This document shows, one piece after another, positions 26,134 through 34,863 of a stretch of 58,832 bases of DNA; positions within the stretch are counted from its first letter, which is position 1, and each line of letters begins with the position of its first letter. The notes beneath the pieces are model-generated. The model was given only the letters and a program-made list of their open reading frames with translations, did not search any database and was not told the origin of the DNA. This DNA comes from Deltaproteobacteria bacterium (lineage in GTDB: Bacteria > Desulfobacterota > Desulfarculia > Adiutricales > JAFDHD01), in the NCBI GenBank assembly GCA_019308995.1, contig JAFDHD010000010.1, forward strand, positions 1 to 58,832, written 5' to 3'. The position numbers and the translations under genes were made by a program.

Positions 26134-26371
26134 CTTCCCCAAAACTTAACAAAAAAGTAAATTTTGCTCATCCTTTTCGTCCTAGAAAAAATATCTGCCT
26201 TTACTATTAACAAGCCAGCAACATTTTAATTGACTTTCTATTTTAATGCTGTTTTACTTTTCATTGTGTTGAAACTGGGATTTTAAGGGCTCGAATCGGC
26301 CATAAAGAGATGATGAGCATCCTGTTGTCCGGTAAGGTTTTTTAAATTATGGATAGCAGAAAAGAGGTGAA
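26134..26371. other. A/T-rich gap
   Basis: This gap between the palindrome and the NTF2-like gene is A/T-rich. No gene, RNA or clear promoter pair is recognised apart from GAGGTGA just before the next ATG. Confidence 0.4.
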
Positions 26372-26734
26372 ATGATGTCAGTTGAAGAGCAAAATAAAGC
26401 GGTCTTAACACGCTGGTATGATGAGATGTGGCAGAAAAGGAAGTTCAAGGAGCTCATGCCCGAGTTAGCCGGCCCTGAGTATACCAGACACGAGCCAGAT
26501 GGGACCCGGGTGGTTACGAATGATCAATACGCTGAAGAGCTGACCAAGCTGAGTGAAAGATTCCCGCCATATGAAGCTAAATATGATCTGATTGCAGACC
26601 AGGACAAGGTTGCGGTAGTGGGCACCATGAAAATGGAAAAGAACCTTATGCATTGGGTCCAGATTTTTCGCCTCGAAAAGGGCAAGCTTGTAGAGACCTG
26701 GTTCCCCGGTTGGGTCAGGGACGTGGAATGGTAG
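26372..26734 (+). CDS. SnoaL-like / NTF2-fold protein
   Basis: This 120-residue protein of the NTF2-like superfamily resembles SnoaL-type polyketide cyclases and related 'ester cyclase' proteins. Typical features are an N-terminal helix (VLTRWYDEMWQKRKFKELMP), a YTRHEPDGTRV pocket segment, VVGTMKMEKN, and the final strand FRLEKGKLVETWFPG. GAGGTGA supports the ATG at 26372 (another ATG follows at once). No operon partner is present. Whether it is a lyase, hydrolase or binding protein cannot be told. Confidence 0.75.
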   Translation: MMSVEEQNKAVLTRWYDEMWQKRKFKELMPELAGPEYTRHEPDGTRVVTNDQYAEELTKLSERFPPYEAKYDLIADQDKVAVVGTMKMEKNLMHWVQIFRLEKGKLVETWFPGWVRDVEW

Positions 26735-26794
26735 GCTCAGACATCTTATCCTGAATTATGCGGCAACTGCCGCGTTTCATTTATAATCAGTCTT

Positions 26795-26831
26795 GTAGGT
26801 CAGGGTGGCTCGCGGCGCGAGGCTCCCTGAC
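26795..26831. repeat. Left end of an inverted-repeat pair
   Basis: The sequence gtaggtcagggtg, followed by ctccctgac, forms a hairpin (GTCAGGG / CCCTGAC). An inverted counterpart lies at 27192-27218, where gtcagggagc leads into caccctgacctac with one changed base near the edge. Together they bound about 424 bp, like the ends of a small non-autonomous element. Confidence 0.6.
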
Positions 26832-26997
26832 ATTTTTTATAGCTATTCTAGAACGAACGGAATATATTTTTGACAATTGCTCTATTATAAATGACCCGTT
26901 GTTTAAAAGCATGTTTATATTAGTCCTGGCCTTTATTGACATATGAAAGACCAGAAATATACGGGCGGGGATAAACCCCGCCCCTACAATACCGATT

Positions 26998-27138
26998 TAT
27001 AGCGATTGTCATAATTATGTTCCTTTTGGCTTCCTGGTTTCAGAACCTGGTTTCCTGCTTGCGCAGGAATGACAACAACATCCACTGTCATTCCCGCGAA
27101 AGCGGGAATCCAGAAAGGAATATATTTTTGAGAACTAC
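26998..27138. repeat. Partial copy of the 57-kb GIY-YIG-associated element
   Basis: 26998-27029 matches 56930-56961 and 27052-27138 matches 56986-57072 with about five differences over 87 bp. The match includes the palindrome at 27087-27113, which has arms attcccgc / gcgggaat. It stops 15 bp before the place where the GIY-YIG reading frame begins in the other copy, so this locus has the leader without the gene. Confidence 0.75.
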
Positions 27139-27191
27139 CTTAGACATGATATTGAAGGATGGTGTCCGTAACTTGCTTATTCTCAAATTTT

Positions 27192-27218
27192 GTCAGGGAG
27201 CTTCGCACCCTGACCTAC
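27192..27218. repeat. Right end of an inverted-repeat pair
   Basis: The sequence gtcagggagcttcgcaccct, followed by gacctac, forms a hairpin and is the inverted partner of 26795-26831. Confidence 0.6.
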
Positions 27219-27259
27219 AAATGGCCTGACAGCTCGGTGCGGGATTATGAAGGTGGGTC

Positions 27260-28765
27260 TCAGGGGACACTGGTTACAAACGGCTTTTTGTCTCGATGGC
27301 AGAGGATCTGGATGACGTGCCGTCCTGAAATAATGCACGGCGGGACGCCGCCGCCGGGCATGACCCACTGCCCGGCCATGTAGAAATCGGCCAGCCCGGG
27401 CAGTGTCCGCGGCACGGTGGTATTGATCGCCTCCACCGTTGGCAGCCAGCCCTCATAAGCGCCTTTGTAGTTCAAGGTATAGCGCCAGGTGGTGTAGGGC
27501 GTAGCCACATCGGTCACCTCCACCAGGCTCGAAATCCCGGGATATCGCCTCTCCAGGCGCTCAAGGGTCTCGGTCGTCAGGCGCTGCTTTTCCGCATCAT
27601 ATCGCGGGCGATCCTTGACCAACTCATTCCAATACTCCCACTGGGCTTCAAATGAAACCTGGACCACGGTCTTGCCCGGAGGAGCGAAGCTCGGGCTGTA
27701 GTTGAAGATACGGATGATGATTTCATTAACGGCTTGAGACCCTAGCTTGATCGGCTGTTTCAGCTTGATGAGGCTCAACCACGGTTCATCTGAAAATTCA
27801 CGGGCTATCCCGAAACTGACCATCACCATGGGACGCATGAGTTTCCAGTTTGAAAACCTGGCCCTGATGGTATCATCCTGATAGCGGCCGCCAAGCATCT
27901 TGAAGATGGTTCCATAGCCATCAGCGGCAGAGACCACCACATCAGCCCGGTGCTCGCGGCCGTCGGCCAGCCGCACCCCGACAGCTCGATCGTTTTGGAC
28001 AAGGATTTCTTCAACTTTGGCCTTGTAGGTCACCTGCCCGCCCAGGTCCTGGTAGCGCTTTTCAATGGCCTGCACAAAGCCGAGAGAGCCGTTTTCCAAC
28101 AAGCCAAGCTGCCTGTCAGCCAACAGCCCCCAGATCATAAGCACGAACCAGACCGGCACCTCGGGCAGGAACATGTTCACCAGAACCCAGCGCAGCCAGG
28201 GGTCTTTGACCTCCTGAACGTATTCAGCCATGGATCGCACATACTTTCCCCGGTAGTACTTAAGCAGGCCGCGCAACCCCCACATAAACCTGACCCGGTC
28301 CCAGAGGCCTGTCAGTTCAGGCGGCTTATTAAGGGCCGCCATGGTCATGTCCCGGCCCTGCATGGCACGGACCCCGGAGATCAGATCGGAAATGAAGGCA
28401 GCGTCGGGTTCGGAAAAATCTCTTAATTCGGCGGCCAGGCGGTCAAGGTCCGGTGTGATGTCCAGGCTCTGCTCACCGGCCTCATCAATGAAGCGGATAT
28501 AAGTAGTGAGGTCAAGGAAGTTGTTGGTCTGGATAGTTCCCAGCTCGCGGTAAAGTTCGTAAGTTGGCTGTCCCGACCTGTGACCCATCAGGAAGTGGAT
28601 GCCGCCGTCAATGAGAAAGCCCTTGCGTTTCCAGGCTGCGGCCACGCCTCCGGGCTTGGAGTGATGTTCGAAGATATGAGAACGATACCCGTTCATGCGG
28701 GCATAGCAGCCCGCGGACAGACCGGCCAGCCCGGCGCCGATGATGATCAGTGATTCAACAGGCAT
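27260..28765 (-). CDS. Phytoene-desaturase/CrtI-like FAD-dependent oxidoreductase
   Basis: This 501-residue flavoprotein is of the NAD(P)/FAD-dependent amine-oxidase/CrtI type. The N-terminus has the dinucleotide motif IIIGAGLAGLSAGCYARMNG and FEHHSKPGGVAAAWKRKGF, where CrtI and retinol-saturase proteins contact FAD. The C-terminus has ADFYMAGQWVMPGGGVPPC, the second FAD region. The substrate is unknown: carotenoid-like or other hydrophobic molecules are possible, but no phytoene synthase lies nearby. I chose the ATG at 28763-28765 (MPVESLIII), preceded by CAGGAA, instead of 24 bp further up, because a partial duplicate at 31305-31394 keeps this ATG and loses the other. It diverges from the phosphatase-fold gene. 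Confidence 0.83.
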   Translation of the reverse strand: MPVESLIIIGAGLAGLSAGCYARMNGYRSHIFEHHSKPGGVAAAWKRKGFLIDGGIHFLMGHRSGQPTYELYRELGTIQTNNFLDLTTYIRFIDEAGEQSLDITPDLDRLAAELRDFSEPDAAFISDLISGVRAMQGRDMTMAALNKPPELTGLWDRVRFMWGLRGLLKYYRGKYVRSMAEYVQEVKDPWLRWVLVNMFLPEVPVWFVLMIWGLLADRQLGLLENGSLGFVQAIEKRYQDLGGQVTYKAKVEEILVQNDRAVGVRLADGREHRADVVVSAADGYGTIFKMLGGRYQDDTIRARFSNWKLMRPMVMVSFGIAREFSDEPWLSLIKLKQPIKLGSQAVNEIIIRIFNYSPSFAPPGKTVVQVSFEAQWEYWNELVKDRPRYDAEKQRLTTETLERLERRYPGISSLVEVTDVATPYTTWRYTLNYKGAYEGWLPTVEAINTTVPRTLPGLADFYMAGQWVMPGGGVPPCIISGRHVIQILCHRDKKPFVTSVP

Positions 28766-28828
28766 TTCCTGGCTTTTTCCTTTTCGCATGAGATGCGCTC
28801 GTCAAGCTGAATGCTGTTAGCTTAAGAT
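28739..28828. repeat. 90-bp repeat, parent copy (5' end of FAD oxidoreductase gene)
   Basis: This segment covers the first nine codons and about 63 bp upstream of the FAD oxidoreductase gene. It recurs in the same orientation at 31305-31394 without gaps, differing at 11 of 90 positions, none within the nine codons. Confidence 0.85.
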
Positions 28829-29211
28829 TTAGGGTCTTCTCCAAATTAGTTGATGGTAATTAGGTTTAGTAGATAGATTTTTTACATCATTTAGCTCGTC
28901 GGAGGTGCACCGCCGGAGACGGACGGGGCGCTGGCAAAAATACCCTTCAAATGGATTTAGTCAGATAAATAATTTGTATTATAATAAATTATATTTTAAC
29001 ACGATGCTTTTTTTCTAACAAACTTACCAACTCTTTTGGAGAAGAACCTAAAATAACTTTTTTGTATAGACAAGCCAGACCATCTTAATAAACCCGGGCT
29101 AGCCCATTATTTATTTGACATTAAATTGATTTTTCTCCATGCTTTTGGAAGAATGAACCAGCGACACGGACGGACTTTAAAACGGAAACATTTAATTAGA
29201 AGGAGAGTTTA
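28766..29211. other. Divergent intergenic region
   Basis: This 446-bp region lies between the FAD oxidoreductase and the phosphatase-fold gene and must carry both promoters. The first 63 bp are duplicated at 31332-31394. The middle has a GC-rich patch (about 28903-28933) inside A/T-rich DNA. AGAAGGAGAG precedes the ATG at 29212. No RNA gene is recognised. Confidence 0.45.
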
Positions 29212-31140
29212 ATGAATCTACCGAAAAAAATAGCGGTTATTGGTCTGGATTGTGCTTTGCCACATCTAATTGAAAAGCATATTTCTGAAGGTTACCTGCC
29301 AACTTTTAAAAAGCTCATTGATGGAGGCGTACTAGCCGACAATTGCCTTGTTCCCTTTCCAACCATTACCCCGCCCAACTGGGCGACTATTGCCACTGGC
29401 GCCTGGGCCGGGACTCACGGCGTCACGGATTTCCACTATCAAAACCCGGATGAACCGCTGAACCAGGTTCCGCTGGAATCTTTCAGCAGTGAGCGTGTTA
29501 AAGCGGAAACGATCTGGAACGCCCTGGATAAAATTGGAAAGAAATGTGTCGTCTATAACTATCCCGGCGCTTGGCCGTCCAAGCTAAAAAACGGGATCAT
29601 GGTGGGCGGCTCAGGATTATCCATAGGAGAAACCCGTATTGGGTTGCCACGGCTGAATTCGCACTGCACCCTGTGCGGCAGCCAGCTAATTACCACCGGG
29701 CTGTATCCGTTCAGCATCCGCGGACAGTTCCAGAATGCGGAGGGTTGGGAAAACATGCCTGATGTGGGCGAAGACCCGCTGGACATGGAGGCCCCGCTTA
29801 CTTTCCCCGCGGCCATTAAAAAACCAGCCGCTACAACCTGGTATGTTCTGGCGCAGCAGAATGAGGACGATGAATATGATCGGATCACCCTGTCCCCGAC
29901 CAAGGATTATAACGACGCCTTTTGCACTCTGAAGGTCGGGGAGTGGAGCCCCAAAATCATGACTCGGTTTAAAATGCCGGATGGATCGGAGAAGGAGGCC
30001 TTCTTCCGGTGCAAGCTCATGGAGTTTTCCGATGATGCGGAGGATTTCCGGCTTCTTTTAAGTGACTTCTGCGCTACAGAAGGGTGGACCGCGCCGGCTG
30101 AGATCGCCAAGGAACTTGTGTTCGGAGAAGGCGTCTTCGGGCATTCCGGCGGCCTGCCGCAGCTTCTTCTCGGCTGGATTGACCTGGAAACCTATACTGA
30201 AATAAACGAGTTTCATGATCAATTCAACGGCGATGCCGTGACCACCTTACTAAAAGACCACGAATGGGACCTTTTTTACATGCACTCCCATCCGCCGGAC
30301 TGGCTATACCATGTCACCATAACGCAATTGGATGCCGAATTAACCAAGGATAAAGCGCTGTACGATCAGGCCTGGAAAGCGCATCTTAGAATCTACCAGA
30401 GCCAGGATAGGTTGATTGCCAGAATCATAGAAGCCGCGGGCCCGGACACTCTGGTCGTTTTGGTGTCCGACCATGGCGCCACACCGGATGGCCCAACGCT
30501 GAACCCCCAACAGGCGCTTGTTTCCGCAGGGTTAGCCAAAGTGAATATCGAGGCCGGTCAGGATACCGAGGTCGCGGCGGAACTGCCGGCGTTCGGGCGT
30601 CAATTCGGCATGAAGTTAGCCAAGGCCGGGCGCCAGACTATTGTGGTCGAGGAGTCCAAAGCTATTGCTCAACGGTCCTGCTATGTTTATGTCAACCTCA
30701 AGGGGCGCAATCCCGGTGGCATTGTCGAACCTGAGGATTACGAGGAAGTGCAGCAGCAGATTATTGACGCCCTGCTCACATACGTGGACCCTGAAACCGG
30801 CAAGCGCCCGGTGGCTCTCGCTCTCACCAAAAAGGACGCGCGCATTATCGGTCTTTACGGTGACAACATCGGGGACGTTGTCTATGCGATTAATCCCTGG
30901 TTCGGGGGCCAGCACGGCCCGATTCTGCCTACGGGTGAATGGGGGGTTGGCTCGTTAAAAGGACTGCTTTGTCTGCACGGCCCGGGAATTAAAAAGGGAG
31001 ACCGCCTCCAGCGCACCGCCTGGATCACGGACCTGGTCCCGACCCTTTGTTACATCATGAACTGGCCGCTGCCCGAGCAGGCCGAAGGCGCAGTTCTTTA
31101 CCAGACCTTTGAAAACCCGAATTTCCGGTATAAAGCGTAA
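29212..31140 (+). CDS. Alkaline-phosphatase-superfamily phosphodiesterase/nucleotide pyrophosphatase-like protein
   Basis: This is a 642-residue cytoplasmic-looking protein without a signal peptide. The start IAVIGLDCALPHLIEKH and the segment FPTITPPNWATIATGAWAG match type I phosphodiesterase/nucleotide pyrophosphatase enzymes; the Thr of PTITPP sits where the nucleophile normally is. Metal-ligand motifs include DLFYMHSHPPDWLYH and VVLVSDHGATPDG. Late metal sites are FGGQHGPILPTGEWG and LCLHGPG. Proteins of this AKP type cleave nucleotide, lipid or sugar phosphodiesters; the substrate here is unknown. AAGGAGAG precedes the ATG and a strong terminator follows, so it is a single-gene unit. Confidence 0.85.
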   Translation: MNLPKKIAVIGLDCALPHLIEKHISEGYLPTFKKLIDGGVLADNCLVPFPTITPPNWATIATGAWAGTHGVTDFHYQNPDEPLNQVPLESFSSERVKAETIWNALDKIGKKCVVYNYPGAWPSKLKNGIMVGGSGLSIGETRIGLPRLNSHCTLCGSQLITTGLYPFSIRGQFQNAEGWENMPDVGEDPLDMEAPLTFPAAIKKPAATTWYVLAQQNEDDEYDRITLSPTKDYNDAFCTLKVGEWSPKIMTRFKMPDGSEKEAFFRCKLMEFSDDAEDFRLLLSDFCATEGWTAPAEIAKELVFGEGVFGHSGGLPQLLLGWIDLETYTEINEFHDQFNGDAVTTLLKDHEWDLFYMHSHPPDWLYHVTITQLDAELTKDKALYDQAWKAHLRIYQSQDRLIARIIEAAGPDTLVVLVSDHGATPDGPTLNPQQALVSAGLAKVNIEAGQDTEVAAELPAFGRQFGMKLAKAGRQTIVVEESKAIAQRSCYVYVNLKGRNPGGIVEPEDYEEVQQQIIDALLTYVDPETGKRPVALALTKKDARIIGLYGDNIGDVVYAINPWFGGQHGPILPTGEWGVGSLKGLLCLHGPGIKKGDRLQRTAWITDLVPTLCYIMNWPLPEQAEGAVLYQTFENPNFRYKA

Positions 31141-31170
31141 CTAGTTAAAGTATATTGATTGCAGTGAAGC

Positions 31171-31200
31171 GCCCCGCCCCTCCAGGCGGGGCTTTTTTTT
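31171..31200 (+). terminator. Rho-independent terminator after the phosphatase-fold gene
   Basis: The stem gccccgcc / ggcggggc with a 6-base loop (cctcca) is followed directly by eight T residues, 31 bp after the stop codon. This is a canonical intrinsic terminator. Confidence 0.93.
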
Positions 31201-31675
31201 ATGCAGCGTTCTCTCTCTAATGGGACTAGGTTGAGCTTAGAGCGATTACTATATATATTTTCCTTTTAAGATAGATCGTTGTTTGAATGAGCGATAAAAA
31301 TGAAGATGATGATCAGTGATTCAACAGGCATTTCCCGGCTTTCTCCTTTTCGCAAGAGATGCGTCCGCCAAGCCGAGTGTTATTAACTTAAGATGTGTCA
31401 GGAAAAATCAAGGACAGGGTCTAAGACCAATACTCAGTCCCCTTTCGTAGCTATCACCTTAGCATCAGGCTGTTATTTGAGGCAAGTGTTTTAACTGCTT
31501 TGAAGCCTGATAACCGGAAAAGCGACTGATAAAAGGGAAGGGTTTGAGGCAGATAAACGTTCATTATTATCTTGACAGATGAAACACGGCGCGTTAAGAG
31601 TAACAATGTTATTGCAATTGTTTAAAATCCGATCGTCCTTAATTATTAATAAAAAATTAATTACGATAATTATAT
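31201..31675. other. Gap before the TetR gene
   Basis: Besides the FAD-oxidoreductase remnant (31305-31394), this gap holds no gene. The last 100 bp are very A/T-rich and probably contain the promoter and operator of the TetR-led cluster. No ribosome-binding site is strong near the ATG at 31676. Confidence 0.4.
31305..31394 (-). pseudogene. Remnant of a second FAD-oxidoreductase 5' end
   Basis: This 90-bp segment is 79/90 identical, ungapped, to 28739-28828. It keeps the nine starting codons (MPVESLIII) exactly, with the ribosome-binding region, then continues into unrelated DNA and stops after 21 codons. It is the leftover of a duplicated gene or of a duplication that spanned the phosphatase-fold gene, which lies between the two copies. 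Confidence 0.8.
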
Positions 31676-32317
31676 ATGGAGACGACCTTGAATAAAGTTC
31701 TAGATGCGTTCGGCCAGCCCAGCCCGGAGATTCAAAAAAAACTGGAAAAGGCCGTGCTTGAAACCTTCTCCACCGGCGACTTCCACCAGGCTAATATGCG
31801 CGCCATCGCTAAAAAGGCCGGGGTCAGCTTTGGAACAATCTATAAGTACTACCAGAGCAAGGAAAACCTTCTCTTCTCCTTTATTGATGAATGGCTGAGC
31901 GAATTGATCGAGCGCATGATAGACCACCTCCAGGGCCTCGAGGATATCAAGGAAAAACTAAGAAAGATCTTCTGGGTTCAGCTCGAATTCTATGAAAAAA
32001 ATCCGGATGTTGGCAAGATTATCATGATGACCGTCCCGCTAAAAACATGGATGACGGATGAAACCTACAAGCAAGAAAGAATGACAGAAATACTGCTCCG
32101 GGTTCTGAGAGAAGGCCAGCAAAAAGGCGTGCTGGACCCAGGAGTACCCACCCTCGTTTTGCTTGATGTCATGCATGCCATGGTAGCCCGCACCTTTACC
32201 ATGTGGATGTACCGCGGGCAAAAAGAAAGTCTGGCCGCCCAGGCCAGCCTGCTTTTCGAAATGGTCTGGAGGGCGATTTCCAATCCTGACCATGCTTCAG
32301 GAAGGAGTGAAACATGA
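31676..32317 (+). CDS. TetR/AcrR-family transcriptional regulator
   Basis: This 213-residue regulator has an N-terminal TetR helix-turn-helix at about residues 20-65 (LETFSTGDFHQANMRAIAKK, then AGVSFGTIYKYYQSKENLLF). A helical ligand domain follows (about residues 70-200) with a hydrophobic, Met-rich pocket region (KIIMMTVPLKTWM). It overlaps the next gene by 4 bp (ATGA) and heads the run of esterase, binding protein, hydrolase, SDR and CoA-ligase genes, so it is the obvious candidate regulator of them. The ligand may be an acyl-CoA or aromatic-CoA, as for many TetR proteins, but that is inference. Confidence 0.9.
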   Translation: METTLNKVLDAFGQPSPEIQKKLEKAVLETFSTGDFHQANMRAIAKKAGVSFGTIYKYYQSKENLLFSFIDEWLSELIERMIDHLQGLEDIKEKLRKIFWVQLEFYEKNPDVGKIIMMTVPLKTWMTDETYKQERMTEILLRVLREGQQKGVLDPGVPTLVLLDVMHAMVARTFTMWMYRGQKESLAAQASLLFEMVWRAISNPDHASGRSET

Positions 32318-33222
32318 CCGCTAGCCGTCTGATCGAATCTGAACTTAACAGTAACATTGTTCCAAGTCCGGTCAAGTACGCTGTCCTCCTGCCAGAGGGT
32401 TACGAGGAGTCAGAAGAAGATTTTCCGCTCCTTTTTTTCCTCCACGGCGGCAGGGGCGACCGGAGTTTTCTGACCCTGATGCAACCTCTCATCGAACGGC
32501 TCTGGAATCAAAATCGCCTGCCTAAAATGGTCGTTGTAACACCGAGCGTAACCCGCTCCATGTACATGGACTTTAGAGACGGGTCGCAGAAATGGGAACA
32601 GTTTATCATCAGCCCTTTTCTGGATCATTTGCGCCAGGATTATAAGGCCCGGTCTGATCGGCAGGGGACCTTAATTCTTGGGGTTTCCATGGGCGGCATG
32701 GGAGCGCTGCGCCTGGGACTTAAATATCCCGACCTCTTTGGGGGTCTGGCCGCACTCGAACCGGGCATCGAACCGATACTGGCCTTCAAGGACATCCAGG
32801 TTCAGGACCGGTTCTGGCGTTCGGACGAGATGTTTGAGACCATCTTTGGGAGACCCGTTGATGAGGAATACTGGGCCGCCAACAACCCGGCCAATATCGC
32901 AGCAAGCAATGCCGAAAAGATTAAATCCTCAAACCTTGCCATCTACCTGGAGTGCGGGGATGAAGACTACTTCTACCTATACAGGGGTACGGAGTTCTTG
33001 CACCGCATTTTATGGGATCATGAGATCCCGCACGAGTATCATCTGGTGCGGGGGGCCGACCACCTCGGCCGGACTCTTGGCCCGCGTTTTACCGAAGGGC
33101 TTGAGTTTTTAGCCAGGGTCGTCAATCCGCCTCCATCGTCTGACCCTGCCCTAGAAGAGCTTCACAAATTATTAGACCCTTTAAAGGAAAAGTTTTCATT
33201 GAAAACAACCATGAAAACTTAA
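32314..33222 (+). CDS. Alpha/beta-hydrolase esterase (esterase D/XynZ-like)
   Basis: This is a 302-residue esterase. The fold shows the oxyanion segment PLLFFLHGGRGDRSFL, the nucleophile elbow GVSMGGMGALRLGLKYPDLF (catalytic Ser in GVSMGG near residue 126), an acidic residue in LECGDEDYFYLY and a catalytic His in VRGADHLGRTL. It resembles esterase D / S-formylglutathione hydrolase-like enzymes that cut acyl esters. There is no signal peptide, so it acts inside the cell. It is coupled to the TetR gene (4-bp overlap) and lies 33 bp before a binding-protein gene. Confidence 0.87.
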   Translation: MTASRLIESELNSNIVPSPVKYAVLLPEGYEESEEDFPLLFFLHGGRGDRSFLTLMQPLIERLWNQNRLPKMVVVTPSVTRSMYMDFRDGSQKWEQFIISPFLDHLRQDYKARSDRQGTLILGVSMGGMGALRLGLKYPDLFGGLAALEPGIEPILAFKDIQVQDRFWRSDEMFETIFGRPVDEEYWAANNPANIAASNAEKIKSSNLAIYLECGDEDYFYLYRGTEFLHRILWDHEIPHEYHLVRGADHLGRTLGPRFTEGLEFLARVVNPPPSSDPALEELHKLLDPLKEKFSLKTTMKT

Positions 33223-33255
33223 CCATCCCCAGACCAATAAAGGAGGGAGATTCTC

Positions 33256-34863
33256 ATGATTAGCAGGATCAATAAAACGGGCGCGTTTTCAAGTATTGGG
33301 ATCATTCTTTTTTTCGCGCTGCTCCTGGGCTTCATTCCGGCGGCTTCGGCCGCGTCTGCGGCTGGCAATTCCGGTGATACCTTCAGGTGCGCCATCAGGA
33401 GCGACATCACCACCCTGGACCCCAGCCGGGCCGGCCGGGGAGCGACCGGTTTTGTGCTATTCTACCTGTCACAGGGCCTGGTGCACCCCAGCGCCATTAA
33501 CTGGCGGCCGTTGCCAAACCTGGCTGAATCCTGGGAAATGTTGAGCCCTAGGGCATGGAAATTTAATCTGCGCCAGGATGTCAAATTCCATAACGGGCAG
33601 CCTTTGACCGCAGCCGATGTACAGTTCTCCTTTTACCGGCAGATGGGCAAAATCAACCGCAAATTTCCCGGGGCGGCTAAAGCCAATTTCAGGCGAATGA
33701 TAGACAGGGTTGAAACACCTTCTGACTACACCGTAATCATTCATACCAAAAAACCAGAGGTCTCTCTTCTGTCCCTGGTCATCAGCGGCAGCGTCTATAT
33801 CGTACCCAAGCAATATGTTGAGACGGTCGGTGACAAGGCCTTTGGCAAGAAGCCCATAGGTACCGGGCCTTTTATATTTAAAGAGCGAAAGCCTGCGGAA
33901 TACATTTCTTTTGTGGCCAATGAGGACTACTGGAACGTGAAGGCCATCCCTGGCACCCTGAAGGCGGCCGAGATTAAAAAGGTCGTTTACCGCATCTTCC
34001 CTCAGTCCCAGACCGCGGTCGCGGCGCTCATAGCCGGTGAAGTTGACGGCGTCCAAAACCTATCTTACGACATCATCAGGGACCTCGAAAAAAAACCGGG
34101 CATCAATGTTTTCTATACCATACAGAATACCCCTTCCTACGTCATGATGAATTGGCTGAAACCAAAAGACGAAAAAACAGGCCGGTCCAACCCCTTTTAC
34201 GACGTCCGGGTGCGGCGGGCCTTGAACTACGCCCTTGATGTTGACACTCTTATCAAGAGCTACGGTACGGGTCGCGAATACAGGACCACCCTGGTAGGCC
34301 GAGGCTCGATCGGGTACAACCCCGACGTTCCCTTTTACAGCTACGATCCTGAAAAGGCTAAAAGGCTTTTGGCCGAGGCCGGATATCCCAAGGGCTTCAC
34401 CGCAAAGATGTACGTCCTGGCGGACCGTCCGCCCTTTCAGGACGCCATGACCCAGTACTGGCGGGACATCGGGGTGAAGGTTGATTATCAGATCACCACC
34501 CTGCCCGTGGTTATGCGCGCCTTATTCAGAAAAAAATTGGAAGGCATGGTCATCTGGATCGGGGGCCGCGGCTACGATACAACCAGCGGCTTTAACAAGG
34601 TCTACCTCAAAGGCAAAGGCACCTTCAGCCTCCATCCGCCCGACCAAAGGGTGGAGGCCTTAATTGACAGGCAGGAACAGGAGTTCGATGAGCAAAAGAG
34701 GGCTGAACTCATTCACAAGGTCACCCGAATAATCTGGGAAGACGCCTGGTTCGTTCCCCTATGGGAAGGCGTTGTCATGAAGGCCCTCCGAGCCGACTGG
34801 GAATATGAGCATCACCCGTGCGTCAATAGCTTTTCTCTTCCGTTTCTGAGGAAAAAGAAATAA
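33256..34863 (+). CDS. ABC transporter substrate-binding protein, peptide/nickel family (orphan)
   Basis: This is a 535-residue periplasmic binding protein of the SBP_bac_5 (DppA/OppA) family. A signal peptide ends in LLGFIPAASAASA. The mature part has the family's ITTLDPSRAGRGATG, LAESWEMLSPRAWKFNLRQD then VKFHNGQPLTAADVQFSF, IGTGPFIFKERKPAEYISF, and VRRALNYALDVDTLIKSYG. No permease or ATPase gene lies nearby, so it either uses a transporter encoded elsewhere or works as a sensor. AGGAGGGAG precedes the ATG. Its position between two hydrolase genes suggests capture of the same substrate that they degrade. Confidence 0.9.
   Translation: MISRINKTGAFSSIGIILFFALLLGFIPAASAASAAGNSGDTFRCAIRSDITTLDPSRAGRGATGFVLFYLSQGLVHPSAINWRPLPNLAESWEMLSPRAWKFNLRQDVKFHNGQPLTAADVQFSFYRQMGKINRKFPGAAKANFRRMIDRVETPSDYTVIIHTKKPEVSLLSLVISGSVYIVPKQYVETVGDKAFGKKPIGTGPFIFKERKPAEYISFVANEDYWNVKAIPGTLKAAEIKKVVYRIFPQSQTAVAALIAGEVDGVQNLSYDIIRDLEKKPGINVFYTIQNTPSYVMMNWLKPKDEKTGRSNPFYDVRVRRALNYALDVDTLIKSYGTGREYRTTLVGRGSIGYNPDVPFYSYDPEKAKRLLAEAGYPKGFTAKMYVLADRPPFQDAMTQYWRDIGVKVDYQITTLPVVMRALFRKKLEGMVIWIGGRGYDTTSGFNKVYLKGKGTFSLHPPDQRVEALIDRQEQEFDEQKRAELIHKVTRIIWEDAWFVPLWEGVVMKALRADWEYEHHPCVNSFSLPFLRKKK

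Larger units (their letters stand above)
26735..27259. other. Repeat-rich gap before the FAD oxidoreductase gene
   Basis: This 525-bp stretch is a mosaic of palindromes with no gene: 26795-26831, a GC-rich hairpin at 26963-26983 (gggcgggg / ccccgccc), palindromes at about 27052-27071 and 27087-27113, and 27192-27218. The outer pair is inverted relative to each other. Part of it matches the GIY-YIG element at 57 kb. Confidence 0.6.

Noticed and set aside
26810-26946. Small plus-strand frame after the NTF2-like gene (26758-26946)
   Set aside because: It lies over the hairpin at 26795-26831 and has no ribosome-binding site or recognisable domain.
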